Assembly: GCF_022524345.1 (NCBI RefSeq)
Contig: NZ_JAKWJU010000002.1
Location: 2,418,001 to 2,482,000, forward strand
DNA from: Streptomyces marispadix
GTDB lineage: Bacteria > Actinomycetota > Actinomycetes > Streptomycetales > Streptomycetaceae
Direction: 5' to 3'
Length of the DNA: 64,000 bases
Positions within the stretch are counted from its first letter, which is position 1, and each line of letters starts with the position of its first letter. The position numbers and the translations under genes are program-made. Positions 8,572 through 16,933 of this stretch are shown piece after piece. A model generated the notes under the pieces. That model did not search any database. It was not told the DNA's origin and worked only from the letters and a program-made list of their open reading frames with translations.

Positions 8572-8591
8572 TTAACTATCTAGTGCGTTAA
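8572..8591 (+). promoter_or_regulatory. Candidate TetR-type operator before the MFS-shikimate dehydrogenase-TetR cassette
   Basis: TTAACTATCT followed by AGTGCGTTAA is an imperfect 20-bp palindrome (7 of 10 positions pair) in an unusually AT-rich patch about 250 bases upstream of the transporter start. A TTGACA hexamer lies 38 bases before it at 8529-8534 and could be a -35 element. The TetR-family gene at the end of the same cassette is the obvious candidate to bind here. The rest of the 8165-8837 gap holds only the hairpin at 8357-8390 and no gene I can support. Confidence 0.55.
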
Positions 8592-8837
8592 CAGTTCGGC
8601 CGCCGGTGATCAGCCCGGCCGCCCCTACGCTCGGCACGGCCACCCCGTGAGCGGCGTGAGTGAACCGTGACGCCCGGCCCGCCCCCATCGGGCCCCGAAC
8701 CGCAGTCCCGGCCCCGGCCCCGACTCAACCCCCGTCCCCAGTCCCAGCCCGAGTCACAGCTCGCCCCCACCCACACCGCCCGCCCAGCCCTGACCGCCCG
8801 GCTCCCCGGCACGGCAGGGCCTCCCCGGAGGAGAACC

Positions 8838-10217
8838 GTGTCCGCTCACCCGGTCGACGCCCCGACCCCGCCCTCCGTCCCGCAGGGCAAACCCCGTAAG
8901 GCCGCGATCGCCGCATGGATCGGCAGCGCGCTGGAGTACTACGACTTCTTCATCTACGGCAGCGCCGCCGCCCTCGTCTTCCCCAAGGTCTTCTTCGACC
9001 CCGACGACCCGGCCAGCGCCACGCTGATATCCCTCGCGACCTTCGGCGTCGCCTACGCCGCCCGCCCGGTCGGAGCCCTCGTCCTCGGGCACTTCGGCGA
9101 CCGGCTGGGCCGGCGCAAGATCATGGTGCTGACCCTGATCCTGATGGGCCTGTCCACCTTCGCCATCGGCTGTCTGCCCACATACGCACAGGTCGGTACG
9201 GCCGCCCCCGTGCTGCTCGTGCTGATGCGGGTGCTCCAGGGCCTCTCCGCGGCGGGCGAGCAGGCCAGTTCGAACTCGATGACCCTGGAACACGCCCCCG
9301 AGCACCGCCGCGGCTACTACGCCAGCTTCACCCTGAACGGGACACAGGCCTACCAGATCCTCGCCACGTTGATCTTCATCCCCGTCGCCGCGCTGCCCGA
9401 CGACCAGCTCTACACCTGGGGCTGGCGCATCCCGTTCCTGCTGAGCGCGGTCGTCGCCGTCGTCGGCTACGTCATACGCCGGAAGCTGGAGGAGACCCCC
9501 GTGTTCCAGCAGGTGTCCGCGAACAACGAGGTGGCCCGTATGCCGCTGCTCCGCCTCGCCCGCGACCACTGGGCCGACGTACTGCGCGTGATCGCCGCCG
9601 CCCTCATCGCGACCGTGAGCACCATCTTCACCGTGTGGGCGCTGTCCTTCGCGACCAGCGACTCCGTGGGCATCGAGGACTCCGCGATGCTGTGGGTGGG
9701 AGTCGTGTCGAACGCCGTCGCACTGCTCGCCATACCGCTGCTGGCCAGGCTCTCGGACAGGGTCGGCCGTAAGCCGGTGTTCCTCTTCGGGGCGCTCGGC
9801 TCGGCGGTGATGATGTTCGTCTACCTGTGGGCGATCTCCACGGGCAGCGTCCCGCTGGTCTTCGTGACCGGCATCGTCCTCTTCGGGCTGGTCTACAGCG
9901 CGTCCAACGGCATCTGGCCCTCTCTCTACGGCGAGATGTTCAGCGCCCAGGTCCGTCTTTCGGGCATGGCCGTCGGCACGCAGATCGGCTTCGCCATCTC
10001 GGGGTTCGCGGTGGGCTTCGCCCAGCAGATCGCGGGTCCGGGCGGCGACGACTGGGGGAGCGTCGCGTCCTTCACGGCGGCCTTCTGCGTCATCAGCGCG
10101 ATCGCCGTAGCGACCGGCCGGGAGACGCACCGGGTGCCCACCGCCGAGCTGGGCCTCGGGGCGGCGGCACGTACGCCGGACAAGGGCGCGGCATCCGCGT
10201 CACCGTCGGCGTCCTGA
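8838..10217 (+). CDS. MFS transporter, metabolite:H+ symporter (shikimate transporter-like)
   Basis: A 459-residue inner-membrane transporter of the MHS branch of the major facilitator superfamily. Signatures are the first helix AAWIGSALEYYDFFIYG, the loop GHFGDRLGRRKIMVLT between helices 2 and 3, RVLQGLSAAGEQASS in helix 4, and the repeated signature LARLSDRVGRKPVF between helices 8 and 9. Twelve helices can be traced. The GTG at 8838 has a strong GGAGGAGA ahead of it, so I discard the Pro/Arg-rich upstream frame. A shikimate dehydrogenase follows 57 bases later, which suggests shikimate, quinate or a related hydroaromatic acid as substrate (inference from ShiA-like family and context). Confidence 0.88.
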   Translation: MSAHPVDAPTPPSVPQGKPRKAAIAAWIGSALEYYDFFIYGSAAALVFPKVFFDPDDPASATLISLATFGVAYAARPVGALVLGHFGDRLGRRKIMVLTLILMGLSTFAIGCLPTYAQVGTAAPVLLVLMRVLQGLSAAGEQASSNSMTLEHAPEHRRGYYASFTLNGTQAYQILATLIFIPVAALPDDQLYTWGWRIPFLLSAVVAVVGYVIRRKLEETPVFQQVSANNEVARMPLLRLARDHWADVLRVIAAALIATVSTIFTVWALSFATSDSVGIEDSAMLWVGVVSNAVALLAIPLLARLSDRVGRKPVFLFGALGSAVMMFVYLWAISTGSVPLVFVTGIVLFGLVYSASNGIWPSLYGEMFSAQVRLSGMAVGTQIGFAISGFAVGFAQQIAGPGGDDWGSVASFTAAFCVISAIAVATGRETHRVPTAELGLGAAARTPDKGAASASPSAS

Positions 10218-10274
10218 ACCGTCCATCACTTTGAACTGCCCCTAGAAGTACGGCTGTTGAAGCGATCGGAGGAG

Positions 10275-11360
10275 ATGTTGCACGGCACGGACACCGATGG
10301 GTCCGGAAGAGGAGACCCGGGTCACGGTTCCGGAACCGGCGCCGGGGGCGGAGCCGGAACCGCCCCCGGCGCCGGAACCAGCGCGGGGACCGGGGCCGGG
10401 GCCGGGCGTGCGGCTGCGCCTCACGCGGAGATCACGCCGCCGATGCCCCCGCCCGCACGCTCGTACCTCACCGGACTCATCGGCTCCGGCATCGGCCCGT
10501 CACTGAGCCCGGCGCTGCACGAGCGCGAGGCCGACCGCCACGGCCTCCGCCTGCTCTACCGCACCCTCGATCTCGCGGCCCCCACGGGACCGGGCGGCGT
10601 GCGTGGCGCCGAGGCCGCCCCCGAACTGCTCCAGGCCGCCCGTGCCGTCGGCTTCGACGGCCTCAACATCACCCACCCCTGCAAGCAGTCGCTGATCGAC
10701 CACCTCGACGAACTCTCCCCGGAGGCCGCGGAACTCGGCGCCGTCAACACCGTCGTCTTCCGTAAGGGCCGGGCGGTCGGGCACAACACCGACGTCACCG
10801 GCTTCACACAGTCCTTCGCCCGCGGGCTGCCGGGCGCACCCCTCGGCCACGTCGTACAGCTCGGCGCGGGCGGCGCCGGAGCCGCCGTCTCACACGCGCT
10901 GTTCGGCATGGGCGCCGACCGGCTCACGCTCGCCGACAAGGACCCCGCCCGTACGGAATGGCTCACGGCCGACCTGAACCACCGCTTCGGGCACGGCCGT
11001 GCGATCGCGGCGGACCTGGCCGCCCTGCCGGAGGCGCTCGCCCGCGCGGACGGCCTCGTACACGCCACCCCCGTCGGCATGGCCGCCCACCCGGGTCTGC
11101 CCCTGCCCGCCGAACTGCTGCACGGCGGCCTGTGGGTGGCGGAGGTCGTCTACCGGCCGCTGAACACGGAACTGCTGCGGCAGGCCCGGCGGCTCGGCTG
11201 CCGCACACTGGACGGCGGAGGCATGGCCGCCTTCCAGGCCGCCGACGCCTTCCGGCTCTTCACCGGGCTGGAACCGCACACCGACCGCATGCTGGAAGAC
11301 CTCGCCCGCCTCGTGGCCGACCCCGAGCCCATGCGGTACGGGCGTGAGACCGGGGCATAG
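10275..11360 (+). CDS. Shikimate dehydrogenase family (quinate/shikimate 5-dehydrogenase)
   Basis: A NAD(P)-dependent AroE-like oxidoreductase interconverting dehydroshikimate and shikimate, or quinate analogues. Seen motifs: YLTGLIGSGIGPSLSPALHE (substrate-binding SxS), NITHPCKQ (catalytic Lys; NVTxPxK in the family), GAVNTVV, GHNTDVTGF (catalytic Asp), and the dinucleotide loop LGAGGAGAAVSHAL. Preceding the domain are about 55 residues of Gly/Ala/Thr/Pro-rich low complexity. The start is uncertain: TTG 10257, ATG 10275 or ATG 10443, the last giving a normal 305-residue enzyme. With the symporter before it and the TetR gene after it, it is likely catabolic and inducible rather than the housekeeping aroE. 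Confidence 0.85.
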   Translation: MLHGTDTDGSGRGDPGHGSGTGAGGGAGTAPGAGTSAGTGAGAGRAAAPHAEITPPMPPPARSYLTGLIGSGIGPSLSPALHEREADRHGLRLLYRTLDLAAPTGPGGVRGAEAAPELLQAARAVGFDGLNITHPCKQSLIDHLDELSPEAAELGAVNTVVFRKGRAVGHNTDVTGFTQSFARGLPGAPLGHVVQLGAGGAGAAVSHALFGMGADRLTLADKDPARTEWLTADLNHRFGHGRAIAADLAALPEALARADGLVHATPVGMAAHPGLPLPAELLHGGLWVAEVVYRPLNTELLRQARRLGCRTLDGGGMAAFQAADAFRLFTGLEPHTDRMLEDLARLVADPEPMRYGRETGA

Positions 11361-11560
11361 GGCTCGGGCGCGGGGTTCGGGCGCGGGGCCTCGGCACGGG
11401 GCTTCGGGCACGGGGCTGGTCGCGGGAACTCGGGGCCGGAGCCCCATGAGTCCTGTACGCACCCGCAGACCGCCCGGGGCTCCCGCGCCCGGACTTCCTA
11501 GACTTGAGAAACCCGACGGTCACCTGAGAGAGCCGTCCGTACGCACCGACGAGGAGCCGC

Positions 11561-12286
11561 ATGGCCGCCCCCCTCTCCCAGCCGTCGTCCCGTACGGGCA
11601 AGCGCACAAGAGACGCGGCCCGGACGAAGGCGGAGATCCTCAAGGTCGCGACCCGTGAGTTCGCGAGGCTCGGCTACACCGGCGCCCGCGTCGACGTGAT
11701 CGCCGAGCAGATACAGACCACGAAGCGGATGATCTACTACTACTTCGGCAACAAGGAGCAGCTCTTCGTCGCCGTACTGGAGCGCGCCTACGCCGGCATC
11801 CGCCACCGCGAGCAGGAACTCGACGTCGAACATCTCGACCCCGTCGCCGCCATCCGCCGTCTCGCCGAGCTGACCTTCGACCACCACGAGGCGCACCCCG
11901 ACTTCATCCGTCTCGTGGGCATCGAGAACATCCACGAAGCCGAGCACATGAAGGCGTCCTCGGCGCTCAGCTCCCTCAACTCCCCGGCGATCACGGTCAT
12001 CAGCCGCATCCTGGACGCCGGACGCGCGGACGGCGTCTTCACCGCCGACGTGGACGCGCTGGATCTGCACGCGATGATCAGCTCGTTCTGCTTCTTCCGG
12101 GTCGCCAACCGCCATACGTTCAACGCCCTCTTCGGCCGCGACCTGACGGCCCCGGACCGGCACGAGCACTACCGCACGATGCTCGGCGACATGGTGATCG
12201 CCTACCTCACGGGCACGGGCACGGGCACGGGCACGGGCATGAGCACGGGCACCCAGGGACCTGGGCCGTCCGCTCCACGGCCCTGA
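11561..12286 (+). CDS. TetR/AcrR-family transcriptional regulator
   Basis: A 241-residue regulator with the N-terminal TetR helix-turn-helix: EILKVATREFARLGYTGARV then VIAEQIQTTKRMIYYYFGNK, close to the family consensus, followed by an all-helical ligand domain. Relatives sit beside catabolic and transport genes. It closes the transporter-dehydrogenase cassette in the same orientation, about 200 bases downstream, and is a natural candidate to bind the palindrome at 8572-8591. The C-terminus carries a GTGTGTG run coded by a hexanucleotide repeat. Confidence 0.88.
   Translation: MAAPLSQPSSRTGKRTRDAARTKAEILKVATREFARLGYTGARVDVIAEQIQTTKRMIYYYFGNKEQLFVAVLERAYAGIRHREQELDVEHLDPVAAIRRLAELTFDHHEAHPDFIRLVGIENIHEAEHMKASSALSSLNSPAITVISRILDAGRADGVFTADVDALDLHAMISSFCFFRVANRHTFNALFGRDLTAPDRHEHYRTMLGDMVIAYLTGTGTGTGTGMSTGTQGPGPSAPRP
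12208..12252 (+). repeat. Hexanucleotide tandem repeat (CACGGG)n
   Basis: About seven imperfect copies of CACGGG near the end of the TetR-family gene encode a Gly-Thr run. Slippage here would change only the length of the protein tail, because the unit is two codons. Confidence 0.8.
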
Positions 12287-12395
12287 GCACCCTGAGCGCG
12301 GCCCGGCCGCACGCCCCCGTACCGTCCCCGCCCCGGGACTCGGCCCAGTCCGAAATTCCCTGTCGCCACGGCCGGAACGGGCGGAGACTCACCTC

Positions 12396-13016
12396 ATGAC
12401 TGACATGGGCACCTTCCGCGACGCGGTCACCGCATGGGCGGCAGGCGGCCCCGGCGACCTCGCACGCGAACTGGCCGGGCGACTGCCCGTCGAGACCGTC
12501 GTCCTGCTCGAAGGACCCAGCGACGTCGCGGCGGTGAACGCCCTCGCCGCCGCCCACGCCCGGGACCTGGCCGCCGAAGGCGTCTGCGTACTGGCGATGG
12601 GCGGTGCGATGAGCGTCGGGCGCTTCGCCCGCCTCCTCGGACCTTCAGGACTCGGCCTGCGCCTAACTGGCCTGTGCGACGAAGCGGAGCGTCCCTACTA
12701 CGCCCGCGGCCTCGCGCAGCACGATGCGGCACCGCGAGAGCCCTTCTTCGTCTGCGCGGCGGATCTGGAGGACGAACTCATCCGAGCGCTGGGCGTGCCA
12801 CGCGTCGAGGAACTCGTCGACGCGGAGGGCGACTCGCGCGCCCTGAAGACCTTCCTCCGCCAGCCCGCGCAGCGTGGCCGCACCTCGCAGCAGCAGCTAC
12901 GGCGGTTCTTCGGCACGAAGAAGGGACGCAAGATCCACTACGGCCGCGTCCTCGTCGAGGCCCTGGCGCCCGACCGCATACCCGCCCCGCTCGACGGCCT
13001 GCTCACGAGCCTCTGA
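12396..13016 (+). CDS. Stand-alone TOPRIM-domain protein (OLD-nuclease-like TOPRIM without ATPase)
   Basis: A 206-residue protein. The segment ETVVLLEGPSDVAAVNAL has the TOPRIM glutamate in a strand-loop-helix, followed by a Gly-rich turn MGGAMSVGRF and LRLTGLCDEAE in the position of the D-x-D/E metal-binding motif. This is the arrangement of the TOPRIM nuclease half of OLD-family proteins, but the ABC-type ATPase half is missing. The C-terminus is basic (QRGRTSQQQLRRFFGTKKGRK), suited to nucleic-acid contact. Two ATG codons lie close together at 12396 and 12405. No partner ATPase is adjacent: upstream is the TetR gene and downstream a sugar acetyltransferase. Role unknown. Confidence 0.75.
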   Translation: MTDMGTFRDAVTAWAAGGPGDLARELAGRLPVETVVLLEGPSDVAAVNALAAAHARDLAAEGVCVLAMGGAMSVGRFARLLGPSGLGLRLTGLCDEAERPYYARGLAQHDAAPREPFFVCAADLEDELIRALGVPRVEELVDAEGDSRALKTFLRQPAQRGRTSQQQLRRFFGTKKGRKIHYGRVLVEALAPDRIPAPLDGLLTSL

Positions 13017-13071
13017 CCAGCGAGCCGTCGCGCACCGTTTCCAACTGCCCGTACACCCGAAGGATCGTGGT

Positions 13072-13614
13072 ATGTCCGGCGACCGTCTCATGCGCATACA
13101 CAGCGCCGCGTTCCAGGCCATGGCCGAGAGGGTCCTACAGGTCACCGAGCTCACCTCACGCCTGAACGTCCTGCCCTTCGAGGACGAAGCGGGCAAGGCA
13201 GAGCTCTTCGAGCAGATCCTCGGCAAGCCACTGCCGCCGAGAGTCACGATCTATCCGCCCTTCTACACGGACCACGGCCTCCACCTCGACCTCGCCGAGC
13301 GCGTGTTCATCAACCAGAACTGCACGTTCCTGGACTACGCCGGAATTCGGCTCGGCGAGCGCGTGATGGTCGGCCCGAAAGTCACGTTCATCACCAGCGG
13401 CCACCCGGTCGATCCCGAGGAGCGGCGGCTGTACCTCACCGGCGCTCCCATCGACGTGGCGGAGAACGTGTGGATCGGCGCCGGGGCCACGATCCTGCCC
13501 GGCGTCAGCATCGGCCGTGATGCCGTGGTCGCCGCCGGCGCGGTCGTCGCCGACGATGTTCCGCCGGCAAGCCTGGTGACCGGCACCAAGGCAACCGTGC
13601 AGCGACGGTGGTGA
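13072..13614 (+). CDS. Maltose/galactoside O-acetyltransferase-like protein
   Basis: A 180-residue left-handed beta-helix acetyltransferase of the maltose O-acetyltransferase/NodL type. Visible are ITIYPPFYTDHGLH-like text at the family position, FINQNCTFLDYAGIRLG, the catalytic His region FITSGHPVDPEERR, and the hexapeptide coils WIGAGATILPGVSIGRDAVV and AAGAVVADDVPP. It would move acetyl from acetyl-CoA to a sugar hydroxyl. The ATG at 13072 follows GAAGGATC. It stands alone; about 265 bases of gene-free sequence follow before the convergent DinB gene. Confidence 0.88.
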   Translation: MSGDRLMRIHSAAFQAMAERVLQVTELTSRLNVLPFEDEAGKAELFEQILGKPLPPRVTIYPPFYTDHGLHLDLAERVFINQNCTFLDYAGIRLGERVMVGPKVTFITSGHPVDPEERRLYLTGAPIDVAENVWIGAGATILPGVSIGRDAVVAAGAVVADDVPPASLVTGTKATVQRRW

Positions 13615-13879
13615 CGAACTCTCCGGGGCAACGCCAAGCCCCCGGACCACGGGCAGTCGTCCGGCGAACCTCCCCGAGCCGACTGCCTTCCGTCCACTGC
13701 GACGGACCCACGTCGCGGCCACGGTCGCAGTCGCCTCACAGGCCGCTGACACCGAGGTGAACGACGGAAGCAACGGAGCGACCAGCTCGCACAGGGGACC
13801 ACGTCTGCGGCAGATCAACCCTCACGTGGCGACAACATGCCCGCAGCTGACGCCACTTGAGTCACGCTCCTACTACTGC

Positions 13880-14440
13880 CTACTGCCCTACCCGCCCGTC
13901 GATCCGTTCGCGCAGCAGATCGGCGTGCCCGCAGTGCCGGGCGTACTCCTCGACGCGGTGGACCCACAGCTCCCGCACGGAGGTCCCGTCCTGCCCGACC
14001 CGCGTGCCCATGTCCGGATACTCGGCCAACGCCGCATCGGTGGCCGCCTGTTCACGAGCGAGATCGGCGAACGCGCCGTCGACCAGCGCCGGTTCCCCTG
14101 CGGCTCCCTCGAAGTCGGCGTCCCGCGCTCCGTAGAGCTTCGGTGCCGGATCGTCCGGGAGAATCCAGTTGCGCCAGTCCCGTTCCACCTCGGCGAGATG
14201 ACGTACCAGCCCCAGCAGCGACATGGTCGACGGCGGCACCGACCGCCGCGCCAGCTCCTCCGGCTCCAGCCCCTCGCACTTCATCCGCAGGGTCAGCCGG
14301 TAGTTCCCCAGGAAGTCCTGAAGAGTCGCCAACTCACCGTCGGGACTGGGTCCGTCACTGTTACGCGGATCCTCGTCGGGGTCCGCCCACATGTCCGGGT
14401 GGACGGTCGCCTGACTCCACCGCTCGGGCTCGTCGCTCAC
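13880..14440 (-). CDS. DinB-family (DUF664) protein
   Basis: A 186-residue four-helix-bundle protein of the DinB/mycothiol-dependent superfamily: LQDFLGNYRLTLRMKCEGLE, then MSLLGLVRHLAEVERDW with the first metal-ligand His, and VRELWVHRVEEYARHCGHADLLRERIDG with the other histidines. Members bind a divalent metal; some use mycothiol as cofactor for detoxification. The start is set at GTG 14440. It follows the GHKL ATPase gene on the same strand by 40 bases, so the two may be co-transcribed. Confidence 0.82.
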   Translation of the reverse strand: MSDEPERWSQATVHPDMWADPDEDPRNSDGPSPDGELATLQDFLGNYRLTLRMKCEGLEPEELARRSVPPSTMSLLGLVRHLAEVERDWRNWILPDDPAPKLYGARDADFEGAAGEPALVDGAFADLAREQAATDAALAEYPDMGTRVGQDGTSVRELWVHRVEEYARHCGHADLLRERIDGRVGQ

Positions 14441-14480
14441 GACCCTCACGATGCTGAGCGCCGCCCGCGTACGCAATCGA

Positions 14481-15182
14481 TTATCCGGCGGTGGTGCGTC
14501 GCTCACGGCGCTTGTCCCGCACATCGACGGCGAGGTGCGGCCACGCAGCGACAAGCCCCGCCAGCTCATCGGCGCTCGGAGCGCTGGGAGCGTTCGCAGG
14601 GTTCGCAGCGTTCGCAGCGGGCAGGCACGCTCCGGGACGGAACCGGACGGTGGTCCCGGTCGTACCGTCGTGCGCGATCGGCTCCAAGTCGCTTACGGGG
14701 ACGCCGTATTCGTACCGCTGGGTCCACGCTCCGCCGCGCCGCCGGTTGGTGTGGATCAGCTCGCTGCTGAGCACGGCGACGACGGACATGCCCCTACGGG
14801 GGTGCCCGTCGGGCAGCGACTGCGCGCCGGGACGGCCCGGCCCGTCGGGACGGTCGGGACGGTCGAAGAAGCGCAGGTCCTTCGTCGCCATGATCGGCTT
14901 CTTCACCGGTACGCCGTGATCGTCGAGGCGTGTGTCAGTGCCACGCCCGTCATCGGCGACAGAGACAGAGCCGTCAGGGTGCAGCGTGACGAGGCACCGC
15001 CCGCCGTTTCCGCACTCGGCCTCGTCGGCCGCGTAGGCCACGACTTCGAGAATCAGGTGCCGGACGCCGCCGGGGGCGAAGCGGCCCGGGTCCCGGCGGA
15101 TGTGCCGAAGGTGACCGAGATCGACGGTGCTCGCCCAGTCATGAGTCGTGTTCCGCCAGGAAGCCCTTGGACGCATCTCCAT
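14481..15182 (-). CDS. Gyrase B-like GHKL ATPase-domain protein (orphan)
   Basis: A 233-residue protein resembling only the N-terminal ATPase of DNA gyrase/topoisomerase IV subunit B. It has VVAYAADEAECG (Bergerat N-box region, with Ala-Asp in place of the usual Asn-Ser-x-Asp), VSVADDGRGTD (the DGxG box), MATKDLRFFD, and DGHPRRGMSVVAVLS corresponding to the GLHGVG-like box, then RYEYGVP. The transducer and TOPRIM domains are absent. Streptomyces genomes often carry such small ATPase-like proteins and their role is unclear. The start is uncertain: ATG 15182 is used, ATG 15239 is possible. Confidence 0.72.
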   Translation of the reverse strand: MEMRPRASWRNTTHDWASTVDLGHLRHIRRDPGRFAPGGVRHLILEVVAYAADEAECGNGGRCLVTLHPDGSVSVADDGRGTDTRLDDHGVPVKKPIMATKDLRFFDRPDRPDGPGRPGAQSLPDGHPRRGMSVVAVLSSELIHTNRRRGGAWTQRYEYGVPVSDLEPIAHDGTTGTTVRFRPGACLPAANAANPANAPSAPSADELAGLVAAWPHLAVDVRDKRRERRTTAG

Positions 15183-15274
15183 CCGAGAAGTATGCGGAGG
15201 TCGCCCGGGGAGGGTTCCGCGGGGAGACGCCGTCGACATGCCTTGTCGCCCCACTTCGCATGGTCGTAAAGTCT

Positions 15275-15292
15275 GTTCAGAATCTACTGAAC
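15275..15292 (+). promoter_or_regulatory. Perfect palindrome before the GbsR/MarR regulator gene
   Basis: GTTCAG and CTGAAC flank a 6-base AT-rich centre, 14 bases before the regulator's first ATG. Position and symmetry fit an operator for winged-helix autoregulation. Confidence 0.6.
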
Positions 15293-15305
15293 GACAGGCG
15301 ACAGG

Positions 15306-15782
15306 ATGATGACCCCGGAGGAAGCCGAACTCGTAGACCGGATCGGCCTGTTCATGGAGACCGTCGGCGCACCGCGCACCATGGGCCGGATCTACGGCTG
15401 GCTGCTCATATGCGATCCGCCGAAGCAGTCGCTGACCGAACTGGCCACAGCGCTAGGGGTGAGCAAGGCGTCCGTCAGCACCATGATCCGCCCGATGCAC
15501 GAGGGCGGTCTCGTCGAGCGACTGCCGTCGGCTTCCCGCCGGCATTACTACGGGGTGGCTCCCGGCGGCTTCACACGCCTGCTGCAAGTTCAGCTCGCCC
15601 GCATGCAAGCCGGCGCCGACGTGGCCGAGTTCGGCCTTTCCGTGATCGGTGAGGACCGGCCGGAGCAGCGCGAACGCCTCGCGGACCTAAGGGACTTCTG
15701 CGAGTTCTCCGCTACGGAGCTGGCAGGCGACTTCGTGCGGCGGTGGAGGGACTACCGCGCAGCGAACAGGAGCGATCGATGA
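15306..15782 (+). CDS. GbsR/MarR-family transcriptional regulator
   Basis: A 158-residue winged-helix regulator. The DNA-binding part reads GRIYGWLLICDPPKQSLTEL, then ATALGVSKASVSTMIRPMHE with a clear helix-turn-helix, and a wing GLVERLPSASRRHYYGV; the rest is a helical dimerisation tail. Two ATG codons lie in tandem at 15306 and 15309. Its TGA overlaps the ATG of the methyltransferase in an ATGA, so the two proteins are made together. The palindrome at 15275-15292 is a likely self-binding site. Effector unknown. Confidence 0.88.
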   Translation: MMTPEEAELVDRIGLFMETVGAPRTMGRIYGWLLICDPPKQSLTELATALGVSKASVSTMIRPMHEGGLVERLPSASRRHYYGVAPGGFTRLLQVQLARMQAGADVAEFGLSVIGEDRPEQRERLADLRDFCEFSATELAGDFVRRWRDYRAANRSDR

Positions 15783-16606
15783 CGACTGAGAAGGTCGACT
15801 TCACCGGGGTGCAGTCCACCATGCTGGTAACGCTGTTCCTCAGGGCGGCCGACGCCAGGGACGCCGAACCCGTGCTCGGCGACCACTTCGCCGTCGAGGC
15901 CGTGAACCGGATCGACTACGACTGGAAGAAGATCGACAAGCCCGGCTCCCTCCGTGGCCGGTTCGGCGTGGCGCTGCGCGCCAAGCTGCTCGACGACTGG
16001 ACCGCCGGCTTCCTGCGCCGCCACCCGGACGCGACTGTGCTGCATCTGGCCTGCGGCCTGGACTCCCGGGCCTTCCGGCTCGAACTGCCCGCCGGGGTGC
16101 GGTGGTTCGACGTCGACCTGCCGGACGTCATCGAACTCCGCCGCAAGCTGTACGACGAGGACGACCGTTACCGCATGATCGCCACATCGGTGACCGACGC
16201 AACGTGGCTCGACGGCGTCCCCACCGACAAGCCCGCTCTGATCGTCGCCGAGGGCCTGCTCATGTACCTCGAAGAAGCCGAGGTACGAGGGCTGCTGCGG
16301 CGGCTCACCGATCGTTTCCGCACCGGCGAGCTGATCTTCGACGGGGCGGCTCCCTGGATGGCCAGGACGACGCAGCTGCTCTCGAAGTACCTGGCCAGGT
16401 GGTACCGCTACCCGCCGTTCCGGACCGCCGTCCGCGACGGCTCGGACATCGAGCGCTGGAACCCGTCGCTGCACTACCGCGACGACATCGCCACCATGGC
16501 CCGCTACGAGCAGATCCCCGACCCCAAGGCCCGCCGCACCTACCGTCTCGGCAGCCGAATCGCCTGGTACAGGAACAGCATCCGCGTATTCCGCGCCGAG
16601 TTCTGA
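15779..16606 (+). CDS. Class I SAM-dependent O-methyltransferase (Ppm/Tcmp-type)
   Basis: A 275-residue methyltransferase of the leucine-carboxyl/TcmP-like group. The SAM site is VLHLACGLDSRAFRLELP followed by WFDVDLPDVIELRR and LIVAEGLLMYLEE, all typical of this group. The ATG at 15779-15781 overlaps the regulator's stop, so translation is coupled and no separate ribosome site is needed. Such enzymes methylate carboxyl or hydroxyl groups of polyketides and related small molecules. The pairing with its regulator suggests inducible modification of a compound the regulator senses, but this is inference. Confidence 0.88.
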   Translation: MTTEKVDFTGVQSTMLVTLFLRAADARDAEPVLGDHFAVEAVNRIDYDWKKIDKPGSLRGRFGVALRAKLLDDWTAGFLRRHPDATVLHLACGLDSRAFRLELPAGVRWFDVDLPDVIELRRKLYDEDDRYRMIATSVTDATWLDGVPTDKPALIVAEGLLMYLEEAEVRGLLRRLTDRFRTGELIFDGAAPWMARTTQLLSKYLARWYRYPPFRTAVRDGSDIERWNPSLHYRDDIATMARYEQIPDPKARRTYRLGSRIAWYRNSIRVFRAEF

Positions 16607-16689
16607 ACCCCACCGTCAGCTCGGCATACGTCCGGCCCCCTCGTAAACGATCACCACCGGCCGCGTCCGCTATCGCTCCAGCGCACGGT

Positions 16690-16723
16690 AAAGCCCCCGC
16701 GGGATCTCTCCTACGGGGGCTTT
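16690..16723 (+). terminator. Bidirectional terminator between the methyltransferase and tRNA-Ala
   Basis: AAAGCCCCCG (16690-16699) pairs with CGGGGGCTTT (16714-16723) over 10 bp around a 14-base loop. Ending in TTT on both strands, it can stop the methyltransferase transcript and the convergent tRNA. Confidence 0.85.
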
Positions 16724-16732
16724 GACCTGCGG

Positions 16733-16806
16733 TGGACCTGAGGGGATTTGAACCCCTGACCCTCTCGTTGCGAACGAGATGCGCTACCGGACTGCGCCAC
16801 AGGCCC
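16733..16806 (-). tRNA. tRNA-Ala (anticodon CGC)
   Basis: The minus strand folds into a standard 74-base cloverleaf: acceptor GGGCCTG/CAGGTCC with one G-T pair, D-stem GCGC/GCGC, anticodon stem TCTCG/CGAGA with loop TTCGCAA (anticodon CGC, reading GCG), and T-loop TTCAAAT. CCA is not encoded. It lies just downstream of sepX on the same strand. Confidence 0.95.
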
Positions 16807-16933
16807 TTGCGACGGGTGAAACCTTAGCATCCCCGCCGGGCCCGGCGGTAATCCGTTCCTGTGCTGGTCACCGCGCTACGAGGGCAGAGGACGGCACAGG
16901 GCGGGACGCAGGCTGCGGCCTCGTCCCACGTGG

